From Pseudoxanthomonas sp. PXM02 (lineage in GTDB: Bacteria > Pseudomonadota > Gammaproteobacteria > Xanthomonadales > Xanthomonadaceae), in NCBI RefSeq assembly GCF_014851805.1, contig NZ_JACVAK010000001.1:1054001-1118000 (forward strand): DNA of 64,000 bases. Reading direction: 5' to 3'. Under the pieces are notes generated by a model that searched no databases, had not been told where the DNA came from, and saw only the letters and a program-made list of their open reading frames with translations. Position numbers and translations under genes: made by a program. The first letter of the stretch is position 1; each line of letters opens with the position of its first letter. This document shows positions 62,038-64,000 of the stretch, piece by piece.

Positions 62038-62988
62038 TCAGGCGAAGGCGTCGGTCGCGCGCACCAGCGCGTCGACGTTCTCGGCCTCGAACGCGGAGTG
62101 GCCCGAGGCCGGCGTGATCTCGAGCGTCGCCTTCGGCCACGCCTTGTGCAGCTCCCACGCGTTGGCGACCGGGCAGACGACGTCGTAGCGCCCATGCACG
62201 ATCACGCCTGGGATGTCCGCGATCCGCGACGTATCACGCAGCAGCTGGTCCTCGACCTCGAAGAAGCCGCCGTTGACGAAGTAGTGGTTCTCGATGCGCG
62301 CGAACGCAAGCGCGAACTCCGGCTCCTCGTGCCCGCTGACGAAGTCGGCGTCCACGTGCAAGAAGCTGGTCGCGCCTTCCCACACGCTCCACGCCTTGGC
62401 CGCGGCGAGACGGGTCGCCTTGTCGTCCGAGGTCAGGCGGCGATGGAAAGCCGAGATCAGGTCGTGGCGTTCGACCGGCGGAATCGCGGTGATGTAGTGC
62501 TCCCACGCATCGGGGAACAGGCGGCTGGCGCCTTCCTGGTAGAACCACTCCAGCTCCCAGCGGCGAAGCATGAAGATGCCGCGCAGCACCAGCTCGGTCA
62601 CGCGCTGCGGATGCGTCTCGGCATAGGCCAGCGCCAGCGTCGAACCCCAGCTGCCGCCGAACACCTGCCAGCGTTCGATCCCGAGTTGCTCGCGCAGCTT
62701 TTCGATGTCGGCCACCAGATCCCAGGTGGTGTTGCCGACCAGGTCTGCATGCGGCGTCGAACGCCCAGAACCACGCTGGTCGAACAGCACGATGCGGTAC
62801 TTCGCCGGGTCGTGGAAGCGGCGCATCTTCGGACTGCAGCCCGCGCCCGGCCCACCATGCAGCAGCACCACCGGCTTGCCGTCCGGGTTGCCGCACTGTT
62901 CGTAGTACAGCGTGTGGCGGTCGTCGACCTTCAGCGTGCCGGTGTCGAAAGGCTCGATATCGGGGTACAGCGTGCGCATGGGCGGCAT
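62038..62988 (-). CDS. pip: Proline iminopeptidase
   Basis: Pip removes N-terminal proline from peptides. The 316-residue alpha/beta-hydrolase has VVLLHGGPGAGCSPKMRRFH, the nucleophile Ser in VFGGSWGSTLALAYAE, FDQRGSGRSTPHA and the catalytic Asp/His region HGRYDVVCP and SGHSAFE. It matches the monomeric S33 enzymes common in Xanthomonas. ATG 62988 was taken; 62979 is an alternative. prmC lies 22 bp upstream on the same strand. Confidence 0.95.
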   Translation of the reverse strand: MPPMRTLYPDIEPFDTGTLKVDDRHTLYYEQCGNPDGKPVVLLHGGPGAGCSPKMRRFHDPAKYRIVLFDQRGSGRSTPHADLVGNTTWDLVADIEKLREQLGIERWQVFGGSWGSTLALAYAETHPQRVTELVLRGIFMLRRWELEWFYQEGASRLFPDAWEHYITAIPPVERHDLISAFHRRLTSDDKATRLAAAKAWSVWEGATSFLHVDADFVSGHEEPEFALAFARIENHYFVNGGFFEVEDQLLRDTSRIADIPGVIVHGRYDVVCPVANAWELHKAWPKATLEITPASGHSAFEAENVDALVRATDAFA

Positions 62989-63010
62989 GTCCTGAACGAA
63001 AGCGGACAGT

Positions 63011-63883
63011 CTAGCGGTTGCCGTCTTGCCCTTCCGTTACGCGGCCGAGCGTGACGCGGTCGCGCTGCTCCAGGTCCAGTTCCGTCGCGACGTCGATGAA
63101 ACCGGCGCCATACAGGAGCCTCCGGATCGCCTCGCCCTGGTCCCAACCGTGTTCGAGCAGCAGCCAGCCGCCGGGGAGCAGATGCGATGGCGCAATGGCG
63201 ACGATCTCGCGGATCGCGTCCAGACCGTCGGCACCGGAGGACAGCGCGGTGGGCGGCTCGAAACGCAGGTCGCCCTGCGCCAGGTGCGGATCGCCGTCGG
63301 CGATGTAGGGCGGATTGCTGGCGATCAGATCGAAACGCTCACCCGCCAACGGGGCCAACCAGCTGCCATGGCGGAACGCAACGTTGGCGACTTCGTTGCT
63401 GCGGGCATTTTCCTGCGCGACCTGCAGTGCTGCCTCGCTGAGATCCGTCGCCACGACGTCGGCCTGCGGGCGTTCGCTGGCGATGGCCAGGGCGATGGCA
63501 CCGGTACCGGTACCGAGATCGGCGACGCGTATCGCGCGATCGACTGGCAACCGCTCCAGCGCCAGTTCGACCAGGCGTTCGGTCTCGGGACGCGGAATCA
63601 GCGTGGCGGGCGACACCTGCAGGTCAAGGGTCCAGAACCCGCGCCGGCCGAGCAGGTAGGCCAACGGCTCGCCCGCCTCCCGCCGCGCCAGCAGGGCTTC
63701 GAAAGCCAACGCCTCTGATCCAGACAGCGGATCGTCGCCATGGGCGAACAGCCACGCCCGGTCCCGCCCCAGCACATGCAGCAGCAGGTGTTCGGCTTCA
63801 TGGCGGGCATCGGGACCGGTCAGGTGGGCCGACGCGGCACGCAGGGCCAGATCGAGACGGGCGGTGGGCAGGTCGGCGGGCAT
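63011..63883 (-). CDS. prmC: Release factor glutamine methyltransferase
   Basis: PrmC methylates the Gln of the GGQ motif in RF1 and RF2. The 290-residue protein has the N-terminal helical domain, the linker block [35 protein letters not shown], the SAM loop [20 protein letters not shown] and the catalytic [12 protein letters not shown]. Length is standard. It is not adjacent to prfA here, which lies ~47 kb away. It is probably transcribed with pip. Confidence 0.96.
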   Translation of the reverse strand: MPADLPTARLDLALRAASAHLTGPDARHEAEHLLLHVLGRDRAWLFAHGDDPLSGSEALAFEALLARREAGEPLAYLLGRRGFWTLDLQVSPATLIPRPETERLVELALERLPVDRAIRVADLGTGTGAIALAIASERPQADVVATDLSEAALQVAQENARSNEVANVAFRHGSWLAPLAGERFDLIASNPPYIADGDPHLAQGDLRFEPPTALSSGADGLDAIREIVAIAPSHLLPGGWLLLEHGWDQGEAIRRLLYGAGFIDVATELDLEQRDRVTLGRVTEGQDGNR

Positions 63884-64000
63884 CGTCGCGCATGGTACCG
63901 GGCCGAGGCATCCCGGACGCGCCCGTATCGCCGCGCCGCACCATCATGGTGCTCAATGGCGTATGGAGCGACTTTCACCGCCCAAGGGCCGTGTGCGCGT

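Overview
The window is GC-rich chromosomal DNA of a gammaproteobacterium, most likely a Xanthomonadaceae member close to Pseudoxanthomonas, Stenotrophomonas or Xanthomonas. The support is the gene order tRNA-Tyr/Gly/Thr-tuf-tRNA-Trp-secE-nusG-rplKAJL-rpoB followed by ychF-pth-rplY-prs-tRNA-Gln-ispE-lolB, the xanthomonad style of RpoB, NusG and L25, and a likely xanthomonad bacterial-killing effector/immunity locus. No rRNA, CRISPR array, phage gene, transposase or integrase was seen.

Layout. 1-13.2 kb (minus strand): transcription and translation core, with five tRNAs and the prs-tRNA-Gln-ispE-lolB-TPR operon. 13.3-20 kb (plus): hemA-prfA, a GNAT enzyme, an O-GlcNAc-transferase-like protein, moaB, a small XRE regulator and PPK2. 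20-24.3 kb: acylphosphatase, a TlpA-like lipoprotein, YihY, WrbA and a single-domain asparaginase. 38.9-64 kb: a secreted subtilase, ilvE, sufT, a PhoD phosphatase divergent from a TonB-dependent receptor, pyridine-nucleotide transhydrogenase genes split by a sigma/anti-sigma module, two tandem DUF1631 genes, a nitroreductase, a 5'-3' exonuclease, a Nudix hydrolase, hydrolases and prmC.

The accessory part lies between about 24.2 and 38.8 kb and is built from four modules. (1) The last ~110 bp of the asparaginase gene plus its terminator occur again at 26.24-26.41 kb, and a short third piece lies at 27.04-27.08 kb. Small secreted-protein genes sit between the copies, as in a repeatedly used insertion site. 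(2) From 27.08 to 31.6 kb is an integron cassette array without a recognisable integrase: eleven minus-strand genes, each ending at a ~60-bp attC site. Most are small membrane proteins, lipoproteins or unknowns. (3) A 39-bp element with integron-like core ends and an internal CCCC/GGGG inverted repeat occurs at the integrase-proximal end of the array and again inside it. (4) From 32.0 to 38.6 kb is a minus-strand cluster with a GH19-like/peptidoglycan-binding enzyme, an upstream overlapping lipoprotein with the layout of the XAC2610 immunity protein, two further paralogous lipoproteins on either side, and a membrane coiled-coil protein whose last 45 bp are exactly repeated 2.65 kb away.

The most noteworthy reading is that this segment is a plasticity zone in which an anti-bacterial cell-wall effector cluster, orphan-immunity-like lipoproteins and an integrase-less cassette array have piled up behind the asparaginase gene. 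Functions of the individual accessory proteins are mostly unknown.
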